15,181 bases of DNA from the NCBI GenBank assembly GCA_009777685.1, contig WRLJ01000012.1, positions 1-15,181 on the forward strand. The letters are read 5' to 3'. Numbering within the stretch: position 1 is the stretch's first letter; each line of letters begins with the position of its first letter. This document shows positions 6,590-12,756 of the stretch, piece after piece. The notes under the pieces are model-generated. The model did no database searches, had not been told where the DNA came from, and saw only the letters and a list, made by a program, of their open reading frames with translations. The translations under genes and the position numbers were made by a program. This DNA comes from Oscillospiraceae bacterium (GTDB taxonomy: Bacteria; Bacillota; Clostridia; Oscillospirales; UBA929).

Positions 6590-7723
6590 ATGCGCTGTGA
6601 GACCCCCGAACGGGAAGCCATCCCGTCCGATATCCTGGACAAAACGCGGGCGCTGGCCCGGGCGTATGATCCCGCGGCCTGCACCGCCGCAGACGTGCGG
6701 AACGCGCTGGGCCGGGACACCCTGACCTTCTATGACTACGGCGCGCTCCTGTCCCCCGCGGCGGAGCCGTTTCTGGAGGAAACCGCGCGGCGGGCCCGGG
6801 CGGAGACGCGCCGGCAGTTCGGCACCTCCGTCAGCCTGTTCACGCCGCTGTATATCGCCAATTACTGCGACAATCTCTGCGCCTATTGCGGCTTTCAGCG
6901 CGACAACCCCATCGCGCGGGCCAGGCTGACCCCGGAGGAGATCGAAGCCGAGCTGCGCGCGATTGCCCAAACGGGCCTGCGGGAAATTCTGCTGCTGACG
7001 GGGGAATCCCGCCGGCACTCGGACCCCGGCTACATCGGGGCGGCGGTCAGGCTCGCAAAGCGGTATTTTTCCGCCGTCGGCCTGGAAATCTATCCCCTGA
7101 ACACGGACGAGTATGCCCGCCTCCGTCAAGACGGCGCGGACTTTGTCAGCGTCTATCAGGAGACATACGACGAGGAGCTGTACGAAAAGGTCCATGTCAG
7201 CGGGCCCAAGCGGGCGTTTTCCTACCGCTTCCACGCGCAGGAGCGGGCCGTTCTCGGCGGGATGCGCGGCGTCAGCTTCGGCGCGCTGCTGGGGCTGGGC
7301 GACTTCCGCAGGGACGCCTTCGCGGCGGGACTGCACGCATTTTTCTTCCAGCAGAAGTATCCCCGCGCGGAAATTTCCTTCTCCGTCCCGAGAATCCGCG
7401 CCTATGCCAACAACGCGGCCCTCGGCCCTCGGGACGTTGGGGAGCGGCAGCTGCTCCAGGTGATGCTGGCCTACCGGCTCTTTATGCCGTTTGCGGCGAT
7501 TACCATCTCCACGCGGGAGCGGCCCGGCTTTCGGGACCATGCCGTCGGGCTGGCGGCCACGAGGATTTCGGCGGGCGTAAGCGTCGGCGTCGGCGGGCAC
7601 GGGGCGGAGCAGAAGGGCGAGGCGCAGTTTGAGATCTCCGACGGGCGGAGCGTGGCGCACATCCATGAGATGCTCCTCAGCCGGGGCCTCCAGCCGGTGT
7701 ATACGGATTATATCGCCCTGTAA
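6590..7723 (+). CDS. thiH: 2-iminoacetate synthase ThiH
   Basis: This is a radical-SAM tyrosine lyase that cleaves tyrosine to p-cresol and dehydroglycine, the oxygen-independent alternative to glycine oxidase ThiO. It has 377 residues. The start MRCETPEREA follows GGAGG at 6575-6579, and the earlier frame overlapping thiG from 6506 lacks support. The [4Fe-4S] motif is NYCDNLCAYCGF with C93, C97 and C100 (CX3CX2C). Downstream are LLLTGESRR, the GLEIYPLNTDEY strand, SVYQETYDEELY and the C-terminal PFAAITISTRE and SAGVSVGVGGH blocks of ThiH. Its presence rather than ThiO fits a strict anaerobe. It is followed by a 192-base gap containing a palindromic doublet. Confidence 0.96.
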   Translation: MRCETPEREAIPSDILDKTRALARAYDPAACTAADVRNALGRDTLTFYDYGALLSPAAEPFLEETARRARAETRRQFGTSVSLFTPLYIANYCDNLCAYCGFQRDNPIARARLTPEEIEAELRAIAQTGLREILLLTGESRRHSDPGYIGAAVRLAKRYFSAVGLEIYPLNTDEYARLRQDGADFVSVYQETYDEELYEKVHVSGPKRAFSYRFHAQERAVLGGMRGVSFGALLGLGDFRRDAFAAGLHAFFFQQKYPRAEISFSVPRIRAYANNAALGPRDVGERQLLQVMLAYRLFMPFAAITISTRERPGFRDHAVGLAATRISAGVSVGVGGHGAEQKGEAQFEISDGRSVAHIHEMLLSRGLQPVYTDYIAL

Positions 7724-7743
7724 TACCATGACATGACGCATGT

Positions 7744-7855
7744 GTAGGGACGCCATATATGGCGTCCGTGGGCGACCGGGACGGCCTCGGACCCACGCGA
7801 CCAGCTTGGAAGGCTTGTGACGGCGGCCGCAGGCGGCCGGGACGGCCGCCCATAC
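7744..7855. repeat. 112-bp inward pair of GTAG-type hairpins inside the thi operon
   Basis: The left half has the GTAG head at 7744-7747 and a perfect 20-base palindrome, GGACGCC-ATATAT-GGCGTCC, at 7748-7767. The right half, on the minus strand, has the head GTATG (7855-7851) followed by GGCGGCCG-TCC-CGGCCGCC (7832-7850). No T-run follows, so it is not an obvious intrinsic terminator. It occupies most of the gap between thiH and thiE. I see no strong promoter after it. Confidence 0.65.
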
Positions 7856-7915
7856 AACCGGCGTGAACCTTTAGATTATACATTGCAGTAGGGGAAACGG
7901 TAAGGAGAGACAGCT

Positions 7916-8560
7916 ATGCGGCGTGTGAACCTGACCCTGTATTTCGTCACCGACAGCACGGGGAGGTCCGAATCCGAGTTTCTGGAAACCGTGCGCGGCG
8001 CCTGTGAGGGCGGCGTGACGCTGGTCCAGCTGCGCGAGAAGGAGAAAAGCGGTCTGGCGTACCTTCGTCTGGCCGAAAAGGTCAAGCAAATCACCGACGC
8101 GCACGATATCCCGCTGATCATCGACGACCGGGCCGACATCGCCCTGGCGGCGGACGCGGCGGGGGTCCACGTCGGGCAGAGCGACCTGCCGGTGTATGCC
8201 GCCCGCAGGCTGCTGGGCGGGCATAAAATCGTCGGCGCGACGGCCAAGACCGTGCCGCAGGCTCTGGCGGCCCGGGAGCAGGGCGCGGACTACCTCGGCG
8301 TCGGCGCGATTTACCCCACGACGACCAAGGTCGTCACGGTGATCACCGCGGTATCGACCCTCAACGAGATTGCCGCGCAAACCGGTCTGCCGGTCGCGGC
8401 CATCGGCGGGCTGAACGCGTCGAATCTTCACGCGCTGTACGGCAGCCGGGCCGGCGGCATCGCGGTCGTCTCGGCGATCATGAACAGCGCCGACCCCCGC
8501 GAGACGGCCAGCGCGCTGAAACGGCAGGTGTTAGAGAACTTCGGGAGAGCCGGGCTATGA
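7916..8560 (+). CDS. thiE: Thiamine-phosphate synthase ThiE
   Basis: ThiE couples HMP-PP with the thiazole phosphate to give thiamin monophosphate. It has 214 residues, the typical length for this TIM-barrel enzyme. Recognisable blocks are LTLYFVTDS, VTLVQLREKEKS (pyrophosphate contacts, residues 35-46), IIDDRADIA (68-76), GVHVGQSDLP (83-92), GVGAIYPTTTK (128-138), AAIGGL (161-166) and GIAVVSAI (181-188). The phosphate-loop segment reads GATAKT rather than the more usual G(V/L)S(A/T)HT, a mild variation. AAGGAGAG lies just before the ATG. The stop overlaps the next start as ATGA at 8557-8560, so translation of the HAD gene is probably coupled. Confidence 0.96.
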   Translation: MRRVNLTLYFVTDSTGRSESEFLETVRGACEGGVTLVQLREKEKSGLAYLRLAEKVKQITDAHDIPLIIDDRADIALAADAAGVHVGQSDLPVYAARRLLGGHKIVGATAKTVPQALAAREQGADYLGVGAIYPTTTKVVTVITAVSTLNEIAAQTGLPVAAIGGLNASNLHALYGSRAGGIAVVSAIMNSADPRETASALKRQVLENFGRAGL

Positions 8561-9210
8561 TCCGGGCGTTGATTTTCGACTTTGACGGTACGCTGCTCGA
8601 TTCCATGTACGCCTGGAAAAGCCTCGGCGCCGAATACCTCGCCCATAAGGGGATACGGGAGATTCCCCCGGAGCTGGAGGATACGCTCAAGCCCCTGTCG
8701 CTGCTGGACGCGGCGAAATATTTTATCGCGGCGTTTGCCTTTGCGCAGACGCCGGAGGAGATTGTGGCCGAGTTCAACGCGCTGGCGGCGGAAAAATACC
8801 GGAGCGTGTTTTTGCCCAAGCCCGGAGCCGCCAAATGTCTGGAGCGGCACCGGGACATGCGGATGTGCGTCGCGACGGCGGCCGACAGGACGCTGGTGGA
8901 AATGGCCGTGGAGCGGCTGGGGTGGGGGCGGTATTTTCAGTTCATCCTCACCTCCGGCGAGGTCGGCGGCAGCAAGCGCTCCCCCGGCATCTTCCTGCGG
9001 GCGGCGGAACGCCTGGGCGTCGCCATTGCGGAGGCGGCCGTGTTCGAGGACTCCCCGCACGCGATCAAGAGCGCGAAGTCCGCGGGGTTTTACACCGTCG
9101 GCGTTCACGATGCTTTCTATGCGGCCGAAGCCGGGCAAATCAGGGCGATGGCCGACCTGTATGTGAACACTCTGGATGAATTTGAGGTGACGCTATGCGA
9201 AAAGCGCTGA
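8557..9210 (+). CDS. HAD-superfamily hydrolase in the thi operon (possible TMP phosphatase)
   Basis: This encodes 217 residues of the beta-phosphoglucomutase/phosphoglycolate phosphatase-like HAD subfamily. Motif I is FDFDGT with nucleophile D8 and acid/base D10; motif II is VATAAD (T107); motif III is K140 in SKRSPGIF; motif IV is FEDS (E164, D165). A helical cap lies between residues 16 and 85. All catalytic residues are present, so it should be an active phosphatase. It overlaps thiE by 4 bases and thiD by 16, so it is firmly within the thiamin operon. Since ThiE yields TMP and no thiL, thiN or thiM is here, dephosphorylation of TMP, or clean-up of HMP-P or thiazole phosphate, is a reasonable guess. 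The sequence alone does not show the substrate. Confidence 0.88.
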   Translation: MIRALIFDFDGTLLDSMYAWKSLGAEYLAHKGIREIPPELEDTLKPLSLLDAAKYFIAAFAFAQTPEEIVAEFNALAAEKYRSVFLPKPGAAKCLERHRDMRMCVATAADRTLVEMAVERLGWGRYFQFILTSGEVGGSKRSPGIFLRAAERLGVAIAEAAVFEDSPHAIKSAKSAGFYTVGVHDAFYAAEAGQIRAMADLYVNTLDEFEVTLCEKR

Positions 9211-9968
9211 CCATTGCCGGCTCGGATTGCAGCGGGGGCGCGGGGGTGCAGGCCGACATCAAGACCATGACCGTTCATCAGGTCTACGCGATGAGCGTGA
9301 TGACCGCGCTGACGGCGCAGAACACGACCGGCGTGTACGGCATTCAGGAGGTTCCGCCGGAGTTTGTGGCCCGTCAGCTGGACTGCGTCTTTACCGACAT
9401 CGTCCCCGACGCCGTGAAGATCGGCATGGTGTCCTGCGCGGATATCATCGCGGTCATCGCCGAACGGCTGACGCGATACGGGGCCGGGAACATCGTCCTG
9501 GACCCGGTGATGGCGGCCTCCTCCGGCGGCCGGCTGATCGGCGGCGGGGCCGCCGAGGCTCTGATTGCCCTGCTCTTCCCGCTGGCCGCTCTCATCACCC
9601 CGAACATCCCCGAGGCGGAGGCCCTCAGCGGTATTCCGATCGCCGCCCCCGGCGACATGCCGGCGGCGGCCCGGGCCATCGCCGCCCTCACGGACGGCGG
9701 CGTTTTGATCAAGGGGGGCCATCTGGCCGGCGGCGCGGACGATCTGCTGTACTGGAAGGGCGAGATGCTCTGGATTCACGGGGAGCGCATCCCCAACCCC
9801 AATACCCACGGCACGGGCTGCACGCTCTCCTCCGCCATCGCCTGCCATCTCGCCCGCGGACGGGATATGGTCCAAAGCGTGCGGGAGGCCAAGGTATACA
9901 TCGCCCGGGCCCTGCGGGCGGGACTGGACCTGGGACACGGCGCCGGACCTCTAAATCATTGGGGATAA
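9195..9968 (+). CDS. thiD: Hydroxymethylpyrimidine/phosphomethylpyrimidine kinase ThiD
   Basis: This ribokinase-fold enzyme makes HMP-PP from HMP-P, and can also phosphorylate HMP. It has 257 residues. The N-terminal AGSDCSGGAGVQADIKT (8-24) is the pyrimidine-binding signature, with Cys at position 12 where Ser is more usual. VLDPVMAASSGGRL (101-114), LITPNIPEAEAL, VLIKGGH (170-176) and the anion hole HGTGCTLSSAIA (205-216), with catalytic C209, are all present, and it closes with the GHGAGPLNHW motif. The ribosome binding site GAGGTGA (9184-9190) lies inside the end of the HAD gene. It is the last gene of the operon; no convincing intrinsic terminator follows it. Confidence 0.96.
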   Translation: MRKALTIAGSDCSGGAGVQADIKTMTVHQVYAMSVMTALTAQNTTGVYGIQEVPPEFVARQLDCVFTDIVPDAVKIGMVSCADIIAVIAERLTRYGAGNIVLDPVMAASSGGRLIGGGAAEALIALLFPLAALITPNIPEAEALSGIPIAAPGDMPAAARAIAALTDGGVLIKGGHLAGGADDLLYWKGEMLWIHGERIPNPNTHGTGCTLSSAIACHLARGRDMVQSVREAKVYIARALRAGLDLGHGAGPLNHWG

Positions 9969-9993
9969 GGCGGCCGATGCCAAATTTTTTCAC

Positions 9994-10022
9994 TTAAAAT
10001 CTCCGTCCCCATGCGATATAAT
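9994..10022 (+). promoter_or_regulatory. Sigma-A promoter of the MecA-like gene
   Basis: TATAAT at 10017-10022 is a perfect -10 box. The aligned -35 TTAAAA (9994-9999) with a 17-base spacer is a 4/6 match. Transcription should start near 10029. Confidence 0.65.
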
Positions 10023-10040
10023 AAAGCCTGTACCCCAAAA

Positions 10041-10077
10041 GCGCGGCCAGGCGCGCCGCATTGGCGCCCTGCCGCGC
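10041..10077 (+). promoter_or_regulatory. Leader hairpin of the MecA-like mRNA
   Basis: GCGCGGCCAGGCGC (10041-10054) pairs with GGCGCCCTGCCGCGC (10063-10077), giving about 13 base pairs with a single-base bulge on each arm. It lies near the expected 5' end of the transcript, 12 bases before the ribosome binding site GGAGGG (10090-10095). With no T-run it is unlikely to be a terminator; a stabilising or translation-modulating leader structure is possible. Confidence 0.4.
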
Positions 10078-10102
10078 CCGACAGGAAATGGAGGGCTTTT
10101 TT

Positions 10103-10537
10103 ATGCTGATTCACCGGACGGGACCGCATATCACGTTGTACATAGACGGCGCGGAGGCGACCGCCAACGGCTGGGGCAAGCTGGACGAGGCGTGCCTGCG
10201 GCGGCTGGCGGAGGAGGCGACGGCCCAGCTGGGCCTTGCGTCCGCCGCGCCGCGCGTGATCGAGGCCTATCCGTCCGCCGACGGCGGCGCGCTGGTCTTT
10301 GTGCGTTTCCGCCCAACCTCCGGGCCAGGACAGGAGGCGTTCTACGCCTTCGACGGCGCGGACGCCCTGCTGGACGCCCTGCGCCTATGCGGCATCCCCG
10401 TTCCGGAGGCGGGGATATACCGTTATCAGGGCCGGTATATTCTGGCCGCTCCCGATTCCGCCCGCCTGTGCGAGTTCGGCGTCCGTCTGCGCGCGGGCGC
10501 GCGGGCGCGCGCCATGCTGGAGGAACAAACGATGTAG
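10103..10537 (+). CDS. Compact MecA-like adaptor protein
   Basis: This encodes 144 residues starting MLIHRTGPHITLYIDG, preceded by GGAGGG at 10090-10095. The frame opens at 10061, but that part lies in the leader hairpin. Features resembling the short MecA family of Clostridia are the first strand RTGPHITLYI, the VIEAYPSADGGALVFVRF block (52-69), FYAFDGADALLDALRLCG (80-97) and AGIYRYQGRYILAAP (103-117), followed by an acidic CEFG. MecA proteins deliver substrates to the ClpC/ClpP protease. The acidic linker is shorter than in Bacillus MecA (about 210 residues), and the C-terminal helix seems cut short. The stop codon TAG is part of the GTAG head of a palindromic repeat. It has its own promoter and terminator. 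Assignment is by pattern only and could be wrong. Confidence 0.5.
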   Translation: MLIHRTGPHITLYIDGAEATANGWGKLDEACLRRLAEEATAQLGLASAAPRVIEAYPSADGGALVFVRFRPTSGPGQEAFYAFDGADALLDALRLCGIPVPEAGIYRYQGRYILAAPDSARLCEFGVRLRAGARARAMLEEQTM

Positions 10538-10632
10538 GGACACGGCCATTGGCCGGTTGTCCCGCAAACGCCCGCATTTTCCGGGCGTTTTGCACGCGGC
10601 AACCACGGCGCGATGTGGGCATCGCGCCCTAC
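10534..10632. repeat. 99-bp inward pair of GTAG-type hairpins
   Basis: The left head GTAG (10534-10537) begins GGGACA...GGCC-ATT-GGCC...TGTCCC, with outer and inner stems. The right half on the minus strand has CTAC at 10629-10632 and GGCGCGAT/ATCGCGCC stems (10607-10614 and 10621-10628). The left half shares GTAGGG(G)ACACGGCC and, after the hairpin, GTCCCGCAAA(A)CGCCC with the doublet at 10742. Confidence 0.65.
10566..10591 (+). terminator. Intrinsic terminator after the MecA-like gene
   Basis: AAACGCCCG (10566-10574) pairs with CGGGCGTTT (10582-10590) around a 7-base loop, giving a 9-bp G+C-rich stem ending in TTTT (10588-10591). It lies 28 bases after the stop codon and inside the spacer of the repeat doublet. 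Because the stem has A's on its left and T's on its right, it may also terminate minus-strand transcription. Confidence 0.7.
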
Positions 10633-10661
10633 GAATGGTGCGGGGCGGGGACCCCTGTTTT

Positions 10662-10739
10662 CGTCATTGCGGGCTTGACCCGCAATCCCCCCAGATTCGC
10701 GATCCCCCAAGAGATTGCGGGTCAAGCCCGCAATGACGG
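10662..10739 (-). repeat. 78-bp doublet of ATTGCGGG hairpins, inverted relative to 1147-1229
   Basis: Both ends are ATTGCGGG-(5)-CCCGCAAT hairpins facing each other. On the minus strand the order of inner blocks (CTCTTGGGGGA, then CGAAT, then CTGGGGGGATTGCGGG) matches the plus strand of 1147-1229. The two copies are therefore the same element in opposite orientation, with a few substitutions and a short length difference. Confidence 0.7.
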
Positions 10740-10741
10740 TC

Positions 10742-10846
10742 GTAGGGGACACGGCCCTCCGCGTCCCGCAAAACGCCCCAACGCACCCGGCGCGGGAAAC
10801 GGCGGACGTTTTGGGAAACGGACGGACGCACACAGTGCGTCCCTAC
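10742..10846. repeat. 105-bp inward pair of GTAG-type hairpins
   Basis: The left head GTAG is at 10742-10745, followed by an imperfect GGGACAC/GCGTCCC hairpin. The right half on the minus strand has CTAC (10843-10846) and GGACGCAC-TGT-GTGCGTCC, an 8-bp perfect stem with a 3-base loop. Confidence 0.6.
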
Positions 10847-10861
10847 AGGGCATGAAATCCC

Positions 10862-10973
10862 GTAGGGGCGGCAATCTGCCGCCCGTGGTTTACCGATGGA
10901 TGGATGATATGGGTATGGTTGAATGTGCGGGCGCACGGAAAACCCACGGCGCGCCGGGGGCGTCGCGCCCTAC
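10862..10973. repeat. 112-bp inward pair of GTAG-type hairpins
   Basis: The left head GTAG (10862-10865) is followed by GGCGGCA-ATC-TGCCGCC. The right half on the minus strand has CTAC (10970-10973) and an imperfect GGCGCGACG/CGGCGCGCC stem. The total length equals that of the doublet at 7744-7855. Positions 10862-10925 are repeated at 15066-15128. Confidence 0.65.
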
Positions 10974-11013
10974 GGTTTGTGCGGTTGGGGGCGAACGCGG
11001 CGCATGGGCAAAC

Positions 11014-11038
11014 ACGGGCGGCAGATTGCCGCCCCTAC
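11014..11038 (-). repeat. Single GTAG-headed hairpin, minus strand
   Basis: On the minus strand GTAGG (CTAC at 11035-11038) is followed by GGCGGCA-ATC-TGCCGCC (11033-11017). It is identical in its hairpin to the heads at 10862 and 15066 but in reverse orientation. It ends about 60 bases before the dnaA promoter. Confidence 0.6.
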
Positions 11039-11097
11039 ATAAGAAATTCCCATTATTTGTCTCACATTAGAATGACGTGCTTGCCGCATTTGGGTTG

Positions 11098-11126
11098 TTG
11101 CCATCCCCCGTCCCGTGTGCTATAAT
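11098..11126 (+). promoter_or_regulatory. Sigma-A promoter of dnaA
   Basis: TTGCCA (11098-11103) and TATAAT (11121-11126) are separated by 17 bases, a near-consensus promoter. Directly downstream, TTTCCCACA (11128-11136) matches the DnaA box TTATCCACA at 7 of 9 positions and could be an autoregulatory site, but this is weak. Confidence 0.8.
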
Positions 11127-11151
11127 ATTTCCCACAGGCAGGTGGTTTGGA

Positions 11152-12465
11152 ATGGAATCCAGGGAGGATGTCCTTCAATTCGTGTTGGATTATATGGCGG
11201 AGCGCACCTCGCGGACGGTGGTGAAGGCGTGGTTTTCGGAGACGGAAATGGTTGGTCTGACGGAAAGCGGCGCCGTAATCCGCACGCCGGCGCCCTTTAA
11301 GCGCGACATTCTGCGGGAGCGTTACGCCGAGCCGGTGCGCGAGGCCCTGCGGGAGCTGTTCGGCGTGCCGATGGACGTTGATTTCATTGCCGGAGACGAC
11401 CCCGCCCCGGATCCGGGACAGCCGGAAAAGAGCGGCTGCGGCGGTGTGCCGTATTACCGCCAGCAGTACACCTTCGACCGTTTCGTGGTCGGCAAATCCA
11501 ACGACATGGCCTACGGCGCGGCGCGCAATGTGGCCGACAATCCGGGCGGCGACTATAATCCGCTGTTTCTCTACGGCGGGTCCGGGCTGGGCAAGACGCA
11601 TCTGCTGTTTGCCATCGCCAACCAGCTGCGGGTCCAGCGCCCGGAACTGCGGGTGCTGGACTTCACCGGCGAGATATTCACCAACGAGCTGGCGACCGCC
11701 ATCCGTCAGGGCACCACTCCGGCGTTCCGCGAGAAATACCGCACCGCCGACGTGATTTTGTGCGACGACATTCAGTTTATCGAGGGCAAGGATTTCTCCC
11801 AGGAGGAATTTTTCCATACCTTCAACGCGCTGCATCAGGTATCCGGTCAGATCGTCGTCACCTCCGACCGGCCGCCGAAGCATCTGCCGCTGTTGGAGGA
11901 ACGCCTGCGGACGCGCTTTGACGCGGGGCTGCTGGTGGATGTCCAGTCCCCGGACTTCGAGACGCGCATGGCCATCGTCAAGTCCACGGCGGCCCGCACC
12001 GGACTGCGGCTGGGAGACGACGTGATCGTCTATATCGCGCAGTCGGTGACCAACAACGTGCGGCAGCTGGAGGGGTTTGTCAAGAAAATGACGGCCTACC
12101 GCGACATGATGGGCAATGTCTCTCTGGAGGGCGCGCAGAAGGCTCTCAACGAGATCGTGGAAAAGCATCCGGGCCTGCGCCCCACGCCGGACTATGTGCT
12201 GGGCAAGGTTTGCGAATACTATCGGGCCGACAAAAGCGACGTGCTGGGCAAGGGACGTCAGGCGCGGCTGGTTCAGGTCCGTCAGGTGGGCATGTACATC
12301 GTGCGGAAAATGACCGACATTTCATTGCAGGGGGTTGGAGATTTCTTCAACCGCGATCATTCGACGGTGTTGTACGGCGTGGAAAAAATGGAACGGGACC
12401 GCGACTCAAATCCCGCTCTGGACACCGAGATTACCGAAATTATGGAAAATATACGGTCGGTGTAG
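11152..12465 (+). CDS. dnaA: Chromosomal replication initiator DnaA
   Basis: This AAA+ initiator binds DnaA boxes and opens oriC. It has 437 residues. The start MESREDVLQF follows AGGTGG (11140-11145), and the frame upstream from 11077 crosses the promoter. Domain I covers residues 1-80, followed by a short Pro-rich linker (82-100). Domain III begins at YTFDRFVVGKSN (106-117), with Walker A GGSGLGKT (142-149), Walker B ILCDDIQF (202-209), TSDRPPKHL sensor I and RLRTRF with the arginine finger region. Domain IV carries the signature RQVGMYIVRKMTDISLQGVG and RDHSTV (401-406). The segment before RDHSTV reads FFN, one residue shorter than the usual FGG. The gene is followed by the likely origin and then dnaN. 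Confidence 0.97.
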   Translation: MESREDVLQFVLDYMAERTSRTVVKAWFSETEMVGLTESGAVIRTPAPFKRDILRERYAEPVREALRELFGVPMDVDFIAGDDPAPDPGQPEKSGCGGVPYYRQQYTFDRFVVGKSNDMAYGAARNVADNPGGDYNPLFLYGGSGLGKTHLLFAIANQLRVQRPELRVLDFTGEIFTNELATAIRQGTTPAFREKYRTADVILCDDIQFIEGKDFSQEEFFHTFNALHQVSGQIVVTSDRPPKHLPLLEERLRTRFDAGLLVDVQSPDFETRMAIVKSTAARTGLRLGDDVIVYIAQSVTNNVRQLEGFVKKMTAYRDMMGNVSLEGAQKALNEIVEKHPGLRPTPDYVLGKVCEYYRADKSDVLGKGRQARLVQVRQVGMYIVRKMTDISLQGVGDFFNRDHSTVLYGVEKMERDRDSNPALDTEITEIMENIRSV

Positions 12466-12477
12466 GCCAGTATTCCC

Positions 12478-12600
12478 GCGTTTCCACCGGGGTGTGGATA
12501 ACATAGCTGTGGATATGTGGGATGGATTTTTTTGGATTGTAGATAACGGTGGATAAATACGGGAGTTGTCCAACGGGTTTTCACTTGACTGTCCACCCCG
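12478..12600. other. Likely oriC core with DnaA boxes (dnaA-dnaN intergenic)
   Basis: Four DnaA boxes lie in one direction (TGTGGATAA orientation): a perfect TGTGGATAA at 12493-12501, TGTGGATAT at 12508-12516, TGTAGATAA at 12538-12546 and GGTGGATAA at 12548-12556. An A/T-rich patch, GGATTTTTTTGGATTG, lies between the second and third. The position between dnaA and dnaN is the classic origin location in Firmicutes. The whole 297-base gap to dnaN holds no gene. Confidence 0.75.
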
Positions 12601-12613
12601 GAAATCCTGTATT
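12585..12613 (+). promoter_or_regulatory. Candidate dnaN promoter
   Basis: TTGACT (12585-12590) and TGTATT (12608-12613) are 17 bases apart. The -35 matches 5 of 6 positions and the -10 matches 4 of 6. It follows the DnaA boxes directly, giving a leader of about 140 bases before dnaN. Confidence 0.5.
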
Positions 12614-12712
12614 GGTATGCCTTTCCGCGGGTTTTCCGCTGTTTCCGCAGAGCTACTGATACTACGTCTATTCTATTAAGATGATTGTCAGGATACGGCA
12701 CGGCTGGTTATG

Positions 12713-12756
12713 GCCGTAAAAAACGGCGCGGCGGTCAAGGCGCGCCTGACCGGAGG
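12713..12756 (+). promoter_or_regulatory. dnaN leader hairpins and ribosome binding site
   Basis: A small hairpin GCCGT/ACGGC (12713-12727) is followed by CGGTCA/TGACCG (12732-12752) around a GGCGCGCC-containing core. The second stem ends at the first base of the strong ribosome binding site GGAGG (12752-12756), which lies 6 bases before the dnaN ATG. Interference with initiation is possible but unproven. Confidence 0.35.

Larger units (their letters stand above)
10538..11097. other. Gene-free repeat cluster upstream of dnaA
   Basis: About 560 bases contain no believable gene. The stretch is filled nearly end to end by palindromic elements: doublets at 10534-10632, 10662-10739, 10742-10846 and 10862-10973, and a single hairpin at 11014-11038. 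Open frames such as that at 10192-11070 run straight through the repeats and the MecA-like gene in another frame and have no family features. I see no perfect DnaA box here. Confidence 0.75.

Noticed and set aside
5987..7756. 589-residue open frame on the minus strand
   Set aside because: It lies opposite thiG and thiH. Long antisense frames are expected in G+C-rich genes, and it has no motif or ribosome binding site.
9969..9993. Intrinsic terminator after thiD
   Set aside because: A T-run (AAATTTTTT) is present, but the preceding GGC/GCC pairing is only about 3 bp, too weak to call.
10534..11038. CRISPR array
   Set aside because: Repeats are inverted hairpins of differing sequence and irregular spacing, not identical direct repeats with uniform spacers, and no cas genes are nearby.
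10192..11070. 292-residue open frame through the region before dnaA
   Set aside because: It overlaps the MecA-like gene in another frame and then translates palindromic repeats; there is no domain and no ribosome binding site.
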